The notes beneath the pieces were generated by a model that made no database searches, was not told the origin of the DNA, and saw only the letters and a list, made by a program, of their open reading frames with translations. Below are positions 21,024 to 31,075 of a stretch of DNA of 64,000 bases, piece by piece. Source of the stretch: Rhodospirillaceae bacterium (GTDB taxonomy: Bacteria; Pseudomonadota; Alphaproteobacteria; Rhodospirillales; Rhodospirillaceae); NCBI GenBank assembly GCA_040219235.1, contig JAVJSV010000011.1, positions 1,178,001-1,242,000 on the forward strand, read 5' to 3'. A program made the translations under genes and the position numbers. How positions within the stretch are numbered: the stretch's first letter is position 1; each line of letters starts with the position of its first letter.

Positions 21024-21982
21024 GCCTGCGCCTCCATCTGGTGGAGTGGTGCTGTGGCATCTTCGGCCGAGACACCAACACGGCTAATTTCCCAGGTGAG
21101 GGGGATACCAGACGTATCGCGGACACGGCGGCGGACGTCTTCGCCCAGGCATTCCAAGTCGGCGGCTGTGGCTGAGCCTGTGTTGACCAAGAAGTTGCAA
21201 TGTTTTTCAGACACCATAGCGCCACCACGCACCAAACCACGGCAGCCCGCTTGATCTATTAGTTCCCAGGCTTTGGCTTCGGAGGGGTTGGCAAAGGTTG
21301 AGCCGCCGGTGCGGCTTTGCACGGGCTGCGCCTGTTCCCGTTCGGTACGAATGTCTCGTATGCGCTGGGTGATAGCGTCTTTGTTGCCCGCGACACCCTT
21401 CAGCTCTGCGCCAATAAACACCCAGTTCTTTGGTGTGGCGCAATGACGATAGCTAAAACCTATGTCTTCGCGACTGAGTTTGCGGACAGTGCCTGCTTCA
21501 TCAATGGCGGTTGCACTAATCAGGATATCTTGGATCTCGCGTCCATAGGCACCGGCGTTCATGCGCACCGCACCACCAATGGTCCCCGGGATACCTGTCA
21601 AGAATTCAAGACCTGCAATGCCATGATCACGGGCGTTGGTCGCAACTGAGGCATCGACGGCACTACCACCGCACCGCAGGGTCATGCCGTTGACGTCGAT
21701 GGTGTTAAACGCGCGGCCCAGCTTAATCGTGACACCTGGGATACCGCCATCGCGGATTAATAAATTCGAGGCCAGACCAATGACCGTGACAGAAACACCC
21801 TTGGGCTTGTCGCGCAGAAATGTGCAGAGGTCTTCCGTGTCCGCTGGCGTATAGAGAACTTCGGCAGGGCCACCCACACGGAACCACGTCTTAGGGGCGA
21901 GCACAGCATAGGGCTCGTAGCTGCCACGGATTGAAGGCAACTGCGCGATAAGGTTCGGGGTTTTGCGCTCTGCTGCCATCAT
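21020..21982 (-). CDS. murB: UDP-N-acetylenolpyruvoylglucosamine reductase
   Basis: This 320-residue FAD enzyme reduces the enolpyruvyl group to make UDP-MurNAc. Motifs include [18 protein letters not shown], the FAD-binding [38 protein letters not shown] and the late GGSTFANP with the catalytic serine. This matches the shorter type II MurB class. It overlaps both neighbours by 4 bp (ATGA), which implies translational coupling. Confidence 0.97.
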   Translation of the reverse strand: MMAAERKTPNLIAQLPSIRGSYEPYAVLAPKTWFRVGGPAEVLYTPADTEDLCTFLRDKPKGVSVTVIGLASNLLIRDGGIPGVTIKLGRAFNTIDVNGMTLRCGGSAVDASVATNARDHGIAGLEFLTGIPGTIGGAVRMNAGAYGREIQDILISATAIDEAGTVRKLSREDIGFSYRHCATPKNWVFIGAELKGVAGNKDAITQRIRDIRTEREQAQPVQSRTGGSTFANPSEAKAWELIDQAGCRGLVRGGAMVSEKHCNFLVNTGSATAADLECLGEDVRRRVRDTSGIPLTWEISRVGVSAEDATAPLHQMEAQA

Positions 21983-23415
21983 GAAGCCGCGTCCTGAGAT
22001 GATTTGGAACGGATTGCTGCAAGTTCATCAGGGAGCGACTGCGCCCAGGCCGTAATGTTGCCAGCACCCAGGCACACCACCACGTCACCCGCATTGCCGA
22101 TGTCATCAATCACAGCAGCAAGATGTTTGGGGGACAGAAGACCAGTCACTTGTGTGTGTCCGTGGGCATGTAACCCTTCGACGAGACCGTCGCGATCCAT
22201 GCCTTCGATGGGCGTTTCGCCAGCCGGATAAACATCAGCGACGACCACATGATCGGCATCGTTAAAACAGGTGCAGAATTCTTCAAACAAAGACGCGAGT
22301 CGCGAGTATCTGTGGGGTTGTACCACGGCAATGACCCGGCCAGAGGCGGCGCTGCGGGCAGCCTTAAGCACCGCAGAAATTTCTACCGGGTGATGTCCGT
22401 AGTCATCAATAATTGTGATGCCGTCGACCTCTCCCGTTTTGGTGAAGCGGCGTTTGACGCCTGTAAAGCGCGCTAGGCCGTCGCGAATTGTTGCATCGTC
22501 GACGCCCAGCTCTGCACCGACGGCAATGGCGGCGAGGGCGTTCAAGACGTTGTGGTGGCCAAACATAGGCAACTGAATGCCTTCAATGCGACGCGCGCCC
22601 CCGGTGATGCGATCCGATATCGCAACGTCGAATTTGGCACCGCTCATGTCCAGGCTGACATTCTCGCCACGGATGTTGGCAAGAGGACCAAGGCCATAAG
22701 TGATGATTTTGCGGTCGGACAAATGGGGAATCAACGCCTGCACTTCAGGGTGGTCGATGCATAGAGTGGCAAAACCGTAGAACGGGATCGCATCTACAAA
22801 TGTGCGGAAGGCGGCTTTCAGCGTTTCAAAATCGCCGTAAAAATCCAGATGTTCGGGGTCAATGTTGGTGACCACCGCTATGGTTGCCGGAAGTCTAATG
22901 AACGTGCCGTCAGACTCATCGGCTTCGACAACCATCCAATCGCCTTCGCCCAGGCGGGCGTTGGTGCCATAGGCGTTAATGATGCCGCCATTGATCACGG
23001 TGGGATCGAGCGCTGCGGCATCAAGCACAGCCGCAATGAGAGATGTTGTTGTCGTCTTTCCATGGGTGCCACCAATGGCAATGGCCCATTTAAGACGCAT
23101 CAGTTCGGCCAGCATTTCAGCTCGGCGGACCACCGGCATCATGGCTTTACGGGCGGCGGTCACTTCTGGGTTATCTGATTTGACCGCTGAAGATATGACG
23201 ACCACGCGCGCTTCGCCGAGATTCTCGGCCCGGTGGCCAACCTCCACTGTAATTCCCAGCGTTCGGAGCCGGTCTACATTGGCGTTCTGGGCGATGTCGC
23301 TGCCTTGCACCTGGTAGCCCAGATTATGCATAACTTCGGCGATACCGCTCATGCCAATGCCGCCGATCCCGACGAAGTGGATGGTGCCAATGTCTAAAGG
23401 CATCGTGCGCATCAA
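21979..23415 (-). CDS. murC: UDP-N-acetylmuramate--L-alanine ligase
   Basis: The product is 478 residues. It begins with the MurC Rossmann domain ([20 protein letters not shown]), followed by the ATP-binding loop [20 protein letters not shown], the central EADESDGTF and the C-terminal [10 protein letters not shown]. It adds L-alanine to UDP-MurNAc in the cytoplasm, the first peptide-stem step. It overlaps murG and murB by 4 bp each. Confidence 0.98.
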   Translation of the reverse strand: MMRTMPLDIGTIHFVGIGGIGMSGIAEVMHNLGYQVQGSDIAQNANVDRLRTLGITVEVGHRAENLGEARVVVISSAVKSDNPEVTAARKAMMPVVRRAEMLAELMRLKWAIAIGGTHGKTTTTSLIAAVLDAAALDPTVINGGIINAYGTNARLGEGDWMVVEADESDGTFIRLPATIAVVTNIDPEHLDFYGDFETLKAAFRTFVDAIPFYGFATLCIDHPEVQALIPHLSDRKIITYGLGPLANIRGENVSLDMSGAKFDVAISDRITGGARRIEGIQLPMFGHHNVLNALAAIAVGAELGVDDATIRDGLARFTGVKRRFTKTGEVDGITIIDDYGHHPVEISAVLKAARSAASGRVIAVVQPHRYSRLASLFEEFCTCFNDADHVVVADVYPAGETPIEGMDRDGLVEGLHAHGHTQVTGLLSPKHLAAVIDDIGNAGDVVVCLGAGNITAWAQSLPDELAAIRSKSSQDAAS

Positions 23416-24569
23416 GCGGCTCCCCGCACATTTTGAGTCGTGTCATTGTTGTGGCCATTACGATGACCGTTGCTTCCCTTGACCAATCCTTCAGCAACAT
23501 CCGCAAGCCGGTCTGCTGCATTGGGAACAGCGAACGCTTTTGCATTTGCGGCGGCTGTCGCCAGGGCTTCTGGTTCTAACAACAGCGCCTCTATCTGTTC
23601 GGCGAGACGGTTCGGCGTGAGACTTTCTTGTTGATAACACCATCCGCCCCCGGCTTCGGCTAAAGCTTCCGCATTGTCGGTTTGATGATTGTCAGCGGCG
23701 AAAGGATAGGGAACATAAATTCCCGGCCGACCGGAGTACGAGACTTCACTTGTTGTCGACGACCCCGAGCGGGCAATGACCAAATGTGCGCCAGCGAGGA
23801 GTTCTGGTACATCGTCAAAGAACGGCATGAGCCGCGCTTGGACTCCGCAATTCGAGAACGCCCGGCGTGTTTGGTCAATAAGCTCGCTACGGCATTGTTG
23901 ATCGATAGTAATTTTTTTGCGTAGGGATTCGGGTAAACGTTTCAAGGCGCTTGGGATGAGGTGACTGAACACTGCTGCGCCTTGGCTGCCGCCCATCACA
24001 ACTAAGCGAATATTCTCGCCTTCAACCGGAGCCACATAAGGTTTTGCTCGCACCGCACCGAAGGCACTCCGCACGGGCATACCCGTATGAATCGTTGTGA
24101 CGCCCTCTGGTATGTTTCGGGTGGCTGCAAAGCTTGTACACACCTTATTGACGCGTTTGGCGAACAGCTTGTTTGCCCGGCCAATCACCCCATTTTGCTC
24201 ATGAAGTGCTGTCGGTAATTTGAGATGCGTCGCCGCCATCATCGTTGGCGCTGCGGCATATCCCCCGAAACCAATGACAGCGGCGGGGTTAAGTTCTTTG
24301 AGCACGCGTCTTGCTTGAAAGACACCGACCCCAAGGCTTAAGGCACCGGTCAGTCGACCGAGCGTGCCTGACCCCATAAGGCCACGCGCGCTGATGATAT
24401 GCTTCGGTAATTCTGAAAGTAGGCCAGTGCGCGCAGAGCCGCGTTCGTCTGTAATCCAAACAAGACGATGTCCGCGCTTCATCAATACTTTCGCTAAGGC
24501 TTCCGCCGGGAACATATGTCCGCCAGTTCCACCAGCAGCCAGAACAATCGGAGTCACTAGGTCAGTCAT
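23412..24569 (-). CDS. murG: Lipid II synthase MurG
   Basis: This 385-residue glycosyltransferase has the N-terminal glycine-rich loop [50 protein letters not shown] and the GT-B C-terminal motif [19 protein letters not shown]. It transfers GlcNAc to lipid I on the inner face of the membrane. A short Asn/His-rich tail ([16 protein letters not shown]) follows the domain and is not usual for MurG; it is probably disordered. Confidence 0.97.
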   Translation of the reverse strand: MTDLVTPIVLAAGGTGGHMFPAEALAKVLMKRGHRLVWITDERGSARTGLLSELPKHIISARGLMGSGTLGRLTGALSLGVGVFQARRVLKELNPAAVIGFGGYAAAPTMMAATHLKLPTALHEQNGVIGRANKLFAKRVNKVCTSFAATRNIPEGVTTIHTGMPVRSAFGAVRAKPYVAPVEGENIRLVVMGGSQGAAVFSHLIPSALKRLPESLRKKITIDQQCRSELIDQTRRAFSNCGVQARLMPFFDDVPELLAGAHLVIARSGSSTTSEVSYSGRPGIYVPYPFAADNHQTDNAEALAEAGGGWCYQQESLTPNRLAEQIEALLLEPEALATAAANAKAFAVPNAADRLADVAEGLVKGSNGHRNGHNNDTTQNVRGAA

Positions 24570-25696
24570 GCGCGTAGGCCCTCCGTGTCTCGGCGACGGC
24601 GGGTTAGGCCCAGGATCATACCCATGCCAATGGCGAGGGCGAGCATGGATGAACCGCCATAGGAGATGAAAGGAAGTGTCATGCCTTTGGTCGGCATCAT
24701 GTGCAGGCTAGATGCCATGTTAATGATGGCTTGCAAACCAAACTGCACGGAGAGGCCGCCGACGGCCAGCAAGATAAACAAGTTGTCTTCGCGTAGCACT
24801 TTGATCATGGCGCGGAGCACCAGAAAACCAAACAGGGCAACGACAAAGAGGCATAGCAAGACGCCGAACTCTTCCCCGGCCACGGCAAATATGAAATCTG
24901 TGTGTGCATCGGGCAGGGTTTCTTTGACTCGGCCTTCTCCAGGGCCACGTCCAAACAATCCTCCGTTTTGAAACGCGCGGATGGCTTGGCTGATCTGATA
25001 AGTGTCACCGGAGGCTGGATCAAGAAAACGGTCAACACGGCTGGCGACGTGTGGGAACATGAAGTATGCGCTAACCAATAAGCCGAGGCCGGCAAAGGCA
25101 ATCAGCACGACCCAGAAGATTGGCAGGCCCGCCATAAAGAATTGCGCGCACCAAACCGATACAACCACTAACGTCATCCCAACATCGGGTTGGGACAGAA
25201 GCACGGCGCAGACCGCCAAAAGGCAAGCGAATGCGATGAGATTTCCAGGAATGCCATCTTGATTACGGTTCAAGGCAAACATCCAGGCGGATACAACAAC
25301 GAGGAAGGGTTTGATGAACTCTGAGGGCTGAATAGAAAACGCACCAAGCCGCAACCAGCGTTGGGCACCATTGATTTCCTCTCCGATCAGCAGCGTACCA
25401 AGCATGAGCAGGAAGCCCGACAACAGGCCAAAGGCAGCAAAGCGTCTGATCCAAAGCGCTGGCATTAGAGAAATGCCAAGCATCACGGCAATCGCTACGG
25501 GTAAGAACACGGATTGCTTGCGGACAAAGTGATAGGTGTCAGCACCAATACGGCCCGCTGCCGGCGGACCTGCGGCCAGAGTGAGGATCATGCCGATGAT
25601 GATGAGGGTGCCCGCCGCCACCAACAGCCAGCGGTCTACGGTCCACCACCAACGTCCTACGACGCTCGTATCTGATCGGGTAAAGGCGGTGCTCAT
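24566..25696 (-). CDS. ftsW: Lipid II polymerase FtsW
   Basis: This 376-residue SEDS-family membrane protein has about ten hydrophobic helices. Signature segments are IQPSEFIKPFLVV, GRGPGEGRVKETLPDAHTDF and MTLPFISYGGSS. FtsW polymerises glycan strands at the septum together with FtsI, encoded in the same cluster. It overlaps murG and murD by 4 bp. Confidence 0.97.
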   Translation of the reverse strand: MSTAFTRSDTSVVGRWWWTVDRWLLVAAGTLIIIGMILTLAAGPPAAGRIGADTYHFVRKQSVFLPVAIAVMLGISLMPALWIRRFAAFGLLSGFLLMLGTLLIGEEINGAQRWLRLGAFSIQPSEFIKPFLVVVSAWMFALNRNQDGIPGNLIAFACLLAVCAVLLSQPDVGMTLVVVSVWCAQFFMAGLPIFWVVLIAFAGLGLLVSAYFMFPHVASRVDRFLDPASGDTYQISQAIRAFQNGGLFGRGPGEGRVKETLPDAHTDFIFAVAGEEFGVLLCLFVVALFGFLVLRAMIKVLREDNLFILLAVGGLSVQFGLQAIINMASSLHMMPTKGMTLPFISYGGSSMLALAIGMGMILGLTRRRRDTEGLRA

Positions 25697-27081
25697 GCGA
25701 CCACCTCTGACCAGTTGTTTTGCACAGCCGTACGAAATGCGTCGCCGCGCTCTTCAAAGTTATTAAACATATCGAAAGACGCGCAGGCTGGCGACAACAG
25801 TACGACTGCGTCCTTAAGTCCGTCCGCAATCGCCATACGACCTGCGGCTAATGTGGCCGCTTCAAGGGACGTGTACGTTGAAGTATTGACCTGAGACGCC
25901 GTTAGGTCGGCGCTAAAGTCTTTGGCAGCTTCGCCAATCAGAAAAGCGTGGCGAATACGTCCGAACAGCGGCCCGAGCGAGGTAATGCCGCCTGCTTTTG
26001 CGACGCCGCCCGCGATCCAATACACACTGTCATAGCAGGCGAGGGCTTTCTCAGCCGCATCTGCATTGGTCGCCTTGCTATCGTTAATAAAAGAGACATG
26101 CCCAGCAGATCCAACAAACTCTTGGCGATGGGCGAGACCAGGAAAAGTGGCAAAAGCCTCTACGATTTGGCCTCGGTCAAGGCCGTGATTGCGTGCGATT
26201 GTGTAGGCTGCTGCCGCGTTCTGCCAATTATGTTGGCCTGGCAAAGTTTTGAAGCCAGTGAGGTCAATGGTGTCGTCTCGACCAAACGCTGTATCTGTCA
26301 GTATACCGTTTTGAACGTAAACACCGTTCTTAACCGGTGTTTCTGCTGACACGGAAATAAGCGTGTGCCGGCCAGCTGAAGAAAGATGCTCCATAATACC
26401 ACGGCAGGTGGCATCATCCTGCCCGATGATAGCCGTTGCACCGTCTTTCTGGTGTTTAAACAATTCGGTTTTGGCAGACACATATCCTTCAAAGCCGCCA
26501 TGACGATCTAGGTGATCAGGCGTGATGTTTAGAAGGACGGCTGTAGCGCAGTGCAGGTTGGGGGTCAGTTCCGTCTGATAAGACGATAACTCAAGAACAT
26601 AAATACCGTTTGCTGAGAGCGGGACAAGATCCAGAGCAGCAAAACCGAGATTGCCGCCGACCTCTACCTCTTTCCCGGCTTCCGCAAAAATATGTGCGGT
26701 GAGAGCCGTGGTTGTTGATTTTCCATTGGTTCCTGTGATGCCGATGTACGTGGCATCAGGTTGCGCTGTTGCCAGGTAATCCACATCGCAACGCAATTTC
26801 AAACCTGCTGCATGGGCTTTTGTCGCCAGGGGGTGAGGGGCCGGGTGCGTGTGCGGCACACCTGGGCTCCACATGATGTCATCAAGGGCTGATATGTCTG
26901 CGGTGTCGGCATCAAACACCGTAAAGCCTTCAGCGGCGGCTTTCGTCCGTTGATCGGCTGAATCATCCCAAACCGAGACATGAGCACCGGCAGCGGACAG
27001 GGTGCGCGCGGCGGACCGCCCGGACTTGCCCAGTCCGACCACTAAGATGGCGTCGTCACGATGAGAGGTGAGAGGGATCAT
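25693..27081 (-). CDS. murD: UDP-N-acetylmuramoylalanine--D-glutamate ligase
   Basis: The product is 462 residues. It has an N-terminal Rossmann-like domain (VVGLGKSGRSAARTLSAAGA), ATP loop GITGTNGKSTTTALTAHIF, central domain motifs LNITPDHLDRHGG and GLAHRQEFV, and the C-terminal NDSKATNADAAEKAL. It adds D-glutamate to the muramyl peptide. It lies 7 nt after mraY. Confidence 0.97.
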   Translation of the reverse strand: MIPLTSHRDDAILVVGLGKSGRSAARTLSAAGAHVSVWDDSADQRTKAAAEGFTVFDADTADISALDDIMWSPGVPHTHPAPHPLATKAHAAGLKLRCDVDYLATAQPDATYIGITGTNGKSTTTALTAHIFAEAGKEVEVGGNLGFAALDLVPLSANGIYVLELSSYQTELTPNLHCATAVLLNITPDHLDRHGGFEGYVSAKTELFKHQKDGATAIIGQDDATCRGIMEHLSSAGRHTLISVSAETPVKNGVYVQNGILTDTAFGRDDTIDLTGFKTLPGQHNWQNAAAAYTIARNHGLDRGQIVEAFATFPGLAHRQEFVGSAGHVSFINDSKATNADAAEKALACYDSVYWIAGGVAKAGGITSLGPLFGRIRHAFLIGEAAKDFSADLTASQVNTSTYTSLEAATLAAGRMAIADGLKDAVVLLSPACASFDMFNNFEERGDAFRTAVQNNWSEVVA

Positions 27082-27088
27082 GCGTGCC

Positions 27089-28174
27089 TTACCTCAACTT
27101 CAATGTGCTGAGGCCGACGATTGCCAGGATGCAGGCGATGATCCAAAAGCGGATCACGATGGTTGGTTCAGCCCATCCCTTTTGTTCAAAGTGATGGTGC
27201 AAGGGCGCCATGCGGAAAACACGCCGGCCAGTGAGCTTGAAAGAGATAACCTGAACAATCACGGAGACTGTTTCTAAGACAAACAATCCACCCGTAATAC
27301 CCAACACAATTTCGTGTTTCGTGACGACGGCGACAGCACCAAGCGCGCCACCCATGGCCAGCGACCCTGTATCGCCCATAAATACCATGGCCGGTGGGGC
27401 GTTGAACCACAGGAACCCAAGACCGGCTCCGATAATCGCGCCGCAAAACACGGCTAGCTCCCCCGTTCCCTTCACGAAATGAACCTGAAGGTAATCGGCA
27501 AAAAATGCGTTACCGATGAGATAGGAGATGATCAGAAACACGCCCGCGCAGATCATCACCGGAACAATGGCCAGACCATCTAAACCATCGGTTAGGTTCA
27601 CCGAGTTTGACGCGCCAACAATAATGAAGGCTGCGAATGGGATGTAGAACCAGCCAAGGTCGATCAGAAGGTCTTTGAAGAAGGGGAGCGCCAACCCAGT
27701 CGGATTAATATCGGTTGTAATGCTTACAACCCAAACAGCCACAGCAAGAGCGATCGCTGCTTCAAGTCCCAGTTTTACACGCCCCGGTAGCCCGCCAGAG
27801 TGTTTCTTTGTCACTTTCAAATAATCATCGGCGAAACCAATGCCGCCAAACCCAAGCGTAACGGCAAGCACGGCCCAGACGTATTGGTTAGACAAGTCAG
27901 CCCAAAGCAATGTTGCGACAGCAATGCCAAGCAGCATCATCATGCCGCCCATGGTTGGCGTTCCTTGCTTGGTGAGCAGGTGGCTTTGCGGGCCATCTTG
28001 ACGGATCGGTTGCCCATGCGCTTGGCGACTTTTTAACCACCGGATGATGGCAGGACCAAACACGAAGGCAATCAGCATCGCCGTTAAAACAGCACCGCCG
28101 GTTCGGAACGTGAGATATCGAAAAAGGTTCAGAATTGCGATATCGCCTGAGAAGTTTGAGAGCCAAAACAACAT
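27089..28174 (-). CDS. mraY: Phospho-N-acetylmuramoyl-pentapeptide transferase
   Basis: This 361-residue polytopic membrane enzyme makes lipid I. Conserved loops are clear: [31 protein letters not shown] (catalytic Asp pair), [32 protein letters not shown] and [14 protein letters not shown]. About ten transmembrane helices separate them. AAGGAGA precedes the start codon. It follows murF by 16 nt. Confidence 0.98.
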   Translation of the reverse strand: MLFWLSNFSGDIAILNLFRYLTFRTGGAVLTAMLIAFVFGPAIIRWLKSRQAHGQPIRQDGPQSHLLTKQGTPTMGGMMMLLGIAVATLLWADLSNQYVWAVLAVTLGFGGIGFADDYLKVTKKHSGGLPGRVKLGLEAAIALAVAVWVVSITTDINPTGLALPFFKDLLIDLGWFYIPFAAFIIVGASNSVNLTDGLDGLAIVPVMICAGVFLIISYLIGNAFFADYLQVHFVKGTGELAVFCGAIIGAGLGFLWFNAPPAMVFMGDTGSLAMGGALGAVAVVTKHEIVLGITGGLFVLETVSVIVQVISFKLTGRRVFRMAPLHHHFEQKGWAEPTIVIRFWIIACILAIVGLSTLKLR

Positions 28175-28190
28175 GGGTCGTTAAATCTCC

Positions 28191-29618
28191 TTAAGCGCCG
28201 TTGGCCATGGTTGGCGCAGGCGCCTGACCAAGGTCTTTAAGGGCATTAACAACAACCGACATTTTACTGCCGAGCGAACCTTTGACCGCGATTACATCAC
28301 CGGATTGCACCGCTGAAACAACTAAAGGTGCTATTTCTGCGGACGTCTTTGCATGACCTGAAGCCTGATGTTTTGGCAGAGCATCGTACAAGTGTTTCAT
28401 TGCAGGGCCTGCAGTAAAGACACTGTCTATTCCAGCTGCAATAATTGGAGTTGCAAGATCTGCGTGGAGTTCTGGCGTTTTCACGCCTAGCTCAAGCATG
28501 TCCCCCAGCACCAACACAACGCGGCTACGTTTACGCGTCGCATTGAGAGCTTCGACAAGCGCCGCGACGGAGGCGGGGCTAGCATTGTAGCTCTCATCAA
28601 TAAGGTCAATCGCACCTTTTTGGGTTTTGATGATTGACCGCGCACCGCGACCAGGCGGTGGAGTGACATCATTGAGGTCACCGGCTGCCTGCGCGATATC
28701 TCCGCCTAAGGCTTCAACAGCGGCAAGAACAGCGAGGCTATTCAGCGCCATATGTTTACCAACCATACCGATATCGTAAACCAACCGCCGTCCATCGATG
28801 TCTGCGGCAACACGCGTGCCAGCTTCGCTGACCGACCAGGCGATCAACCCGTATGCCGCTTTGTTATCGGTACCGAAAGAAACAATTGATGCAACACCCG
28901 CTGCTTCAGCTGCACGCGCCAGCCGCTCGTTATGGGGATTATCTGAGGGAATAACCGCAATGCCACCGGGTTCCAATCCAAGGAAAATCTCGGCTTTTGC
29001 ATCCGCAATCCCGGCAACCGAGTCAAAGAACTCTAAATGGACCGCTTCGACGGTCGTAATGACAGCCACATGTGGGCGCACAAGTTTTGTTAGTGGAGTA
29101 ATTTCGCCAGCGTGGTTCATGCCAAGTTCAAACACACCGAATTCGGTGTCGGCAGGCATTCTCGCCAAGCTAAGGGGAACGCCCCAATGATTATTCAGGT
29201 TTCCTGTTGTGGCATGCGTGCGACCTTGGCGGCTCAGTGTAAGCGCCAGAGCTTCTTTAGTTGTTGTCTTGCCAACACTGCCAGTGATGGCAACAACTTT
29301 ACCAATCATGCGTTTGCGTGCGGCTACAGCCAACGCGGTGAGAGCTTCTGTCGTGTCACCGACGATCAACAAACGGTCTTCATTAATGGTTTGTTTGCCT
29401 CCGTCCGGTGCTTCGCTGACGATAGCGGCAGAGGCACCGCGTTCCAGCGCTTCGACAACAAAATCATGGCCGTTGAACTTCGGGCCCACCACCGCAATGA
29501 AAAGGTCGCCAACCTCGACCGCACGACTATCTATAGCGATGCCATCGACATCCCATGTGCCTGATGTCTTTCCGCCCGTCGCTGCAACGATGTCCTCACT
29601 TGTCCAGAGCGCCGTCAT
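28191..29618 (-). CDS. murF: UDP-MurNAc-tripeptide--D-Ala-D-Ala ligase
   Basis: This 475-residue Mur ligase has the ATP loop AITGSVGKTTTKEALALTL, substrate segments FELGMNHAGEI and IDESYNASPASVAALVEAL, and the late loop GDVIAVKGSLGSKMSVVV. It finishes the cytoplasmic pentapeptide using the dipeptide made by Ddl. It overlaps murE by 4 bp. Confidence 0.97.
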   Translation of the reverse strand: MTALWTSEDIVAATGGKTSGTWDVDGIAIDSRAVEVGDLFIAVVGPKFNGHDFVVEALERGASAAIVSEAPDGGKQTINEDRLLIVGDTTEALTALAVAARKRMIGKVVAITGSVGKTTTKEALALTLSRQGRTHATTGNLNNHWGVPLSLARMPADTEFGVFELGMNHAGEITPLTKLVRPHVAVITTVEAVHLEFFDSVAGIADAKAEIFLGLEPGGIAVIPSDNPHNERLARAAEAAGVASIVSFGTDNKAAYGLIAWSVSEAGTRVAADIDGRRLVYDIGMVGKHMALNSLAVLAAVEALGGDIAQAAGDLNDVTPPPGRGARSIIKTQKGAIDLIDESYNASPASVAALVEALNATRKRSRVVLVLGDMLELGVKTPELHADLATPIIAAGIDSVFTAGPAMKHLYDALPKHQASGHAKTSAEIAPLVVSAVQSGDVIAVKGSLGSKMSVVVNALKDLGQAPAPTMANGA

Positions 29619-31075
29619 GATACGCCCCCCAGTTTTTCAATGATTGCGCGGGCGATTTCCCGATCATCAAATGGCAGAACGTTATGACCGATAATCTGGC
29701 CGGTTTCGTGTCCTTTACCAGCGATCAACAGAACATCACCGTGGCCGAGTGACGCAATTGCGGCTTCAATGGCATCACCACGATCACCGATCTCTGTCGC
29801 GCTGGGGCATCCGGATAGAACAGCTTGCCGAATTAACGCGGCATCTTCTGACCTTGGGTTGTCGTCAGTGACATAAACTTTGTCTGCGCTATTTCCCGCA
29901 GCTTGTCCCATGAGCTGGCGCTTGCCGGTGTCCCGGTCCCCTCCGGCACCAAACACAACACAGAGATTGCCCTCAGCATGCGGACGCAAAGCATTCAGAG
30001 ACGTGGTTAGAGCATCGGGAGTGTGGGCATAATCGACAAAAATACGCCCCCCATTCGCTTTCGTGCCAACATGCTCCAAGCGTCCCGGCACGACTTCTAG
30101 CGTAGCCAAAGCTTTGACAACGTCGCTGACTGATATGCCTGTTGCCAAAGCTAAACCTGCTGCGCAGAGCGCATTCATGGCTTGAAAGGCTCCGGCCAAC
30201 GGCAGGGTTAAGCGCTCTACCTTATCGAGTATGATAAGCTCAAGCTCCTGTCCCTTGTTCGATGGCGTCAACCGTAAAATTTTAATCGCGTCACCAGCAT
30301 AACCGTAGGTGATGACCGAGTGCCCTTTGGCGGCACAGACCGCTTTTATGTTCGCGCACTCTGGCGCATCTGCGTTGATGACTGCAACACCGCCTGGAAC
30401 CAATACATCCGCGAACAAACGCATTTTAGCGGCGAGATAGACCTCCATAGACCCATGATAATCGAGGTGGTCGCGGCTTAAATTGGTGAAGGCTGCGGCG
30501 CAGACCTTAACGCCGTCGAGGCGATATTGATCCAGACCATGGCTTGATGCCTCCATGGCTAAATGGTCCACACCATGATCTGAGAGATCGGACAAAAGCC
30601 TGTGCAGCGAAACTGGGTCCGGTGTTGTTAAGCTGCCCTTATCTTTGAGAACATTTGACGTCACGCCTAACGTGCCCAGCGATGCTGCTTCATGACCGGC
30701 CTGTTGCCAAATTTGACGGACGAATTGTGCGACGGATGTTTTGCCGTTGGTGCCCGTGATTGCAACGGTGGTCTCTGGCTGACTTTTGAAATATTTGGCA
30801 GCCAACTGAGCGAATACGCGTCTTGGATTTTCATCTGTAATCAATTGAATATCTGTGACGTCTAAATCAGTTCCGTCAGGTGCTAAAATTGCCGTTGCGC
30901 CACGCGCCAGTGCCTCCGCAATGAAGGCACGCCCGTCTACTGCGCTGCCTGGAAGGGCTGCGAACAAGTAGCCTGGCTCGACTGCTTTCGAATTTGCAGT
31001 CAGTCCCGCAATATTGAGGTCGGTCAGGCGGTGCATGTCTTTACCTGTATCCTCCAATAATTCACTCAGCCGCAC
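29615..31075 (-). CDS. murE: UDP-MurNAc-L-Ala-D-Glu--meso-diaminopimelate ligase
   Basis: This Mur ligase has the ATP loop VAITGTNGKTSVAQFVRQI and the substrate motif MEASSHGLDQYRL. It also has a DNPR motif (VTDDNPRSEDAALIRQA), which in this family marks addition of meso-diaminopimelate rather than lysine, so the peptidoglycan is the usual Gram-negative type. The start is taken as GTG 31075, with GGGGG just upstream and a 14-bp overlap with ftsI. A TTG at 31087 is also possible. Confidence 0.96.
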   Translation of the reverse strand: MRLSELLEDTGKDMHRLTDLNIAGLTANSKAVEPGYLFAALPGSAVDGRAFIAEALARGATAILAPDGTDLDVTDIQLITDENPRRVFAQLAAKYFKSQPETTVAITGTNGKTSVAQFVRQIWQQAGHEAASLGTLGVTSNVLKDKGSLTTPDPVSLHRLLSDLSDHGVDHLAMEASSHGLDQYRLDGVKVCAAAFTNLSRDHLDYHGSMEVYLAAKMRLFADVLVPGGVAVINADAPECANIKAVCAAKGHSVITYGYAGDAIKILRLTPSNKGQELELIILDKVERLTLPLAGAFQAMNALCAAGLALATGISVSDVVKALATLEVVPGRLEHVGTKANGGRIFVDYAHTPDALTTSLNALRPHAEGNLCVVFGAGGDRDTGKRQLMGQAAGNSADKVYVTDDNPRSEDAALIRQAVLSGCPSATEIGDRGDAIEAAIASLGHGDVLLIAGKGHETGQIIGHNVLPFDDREIARAIIEKLGGVS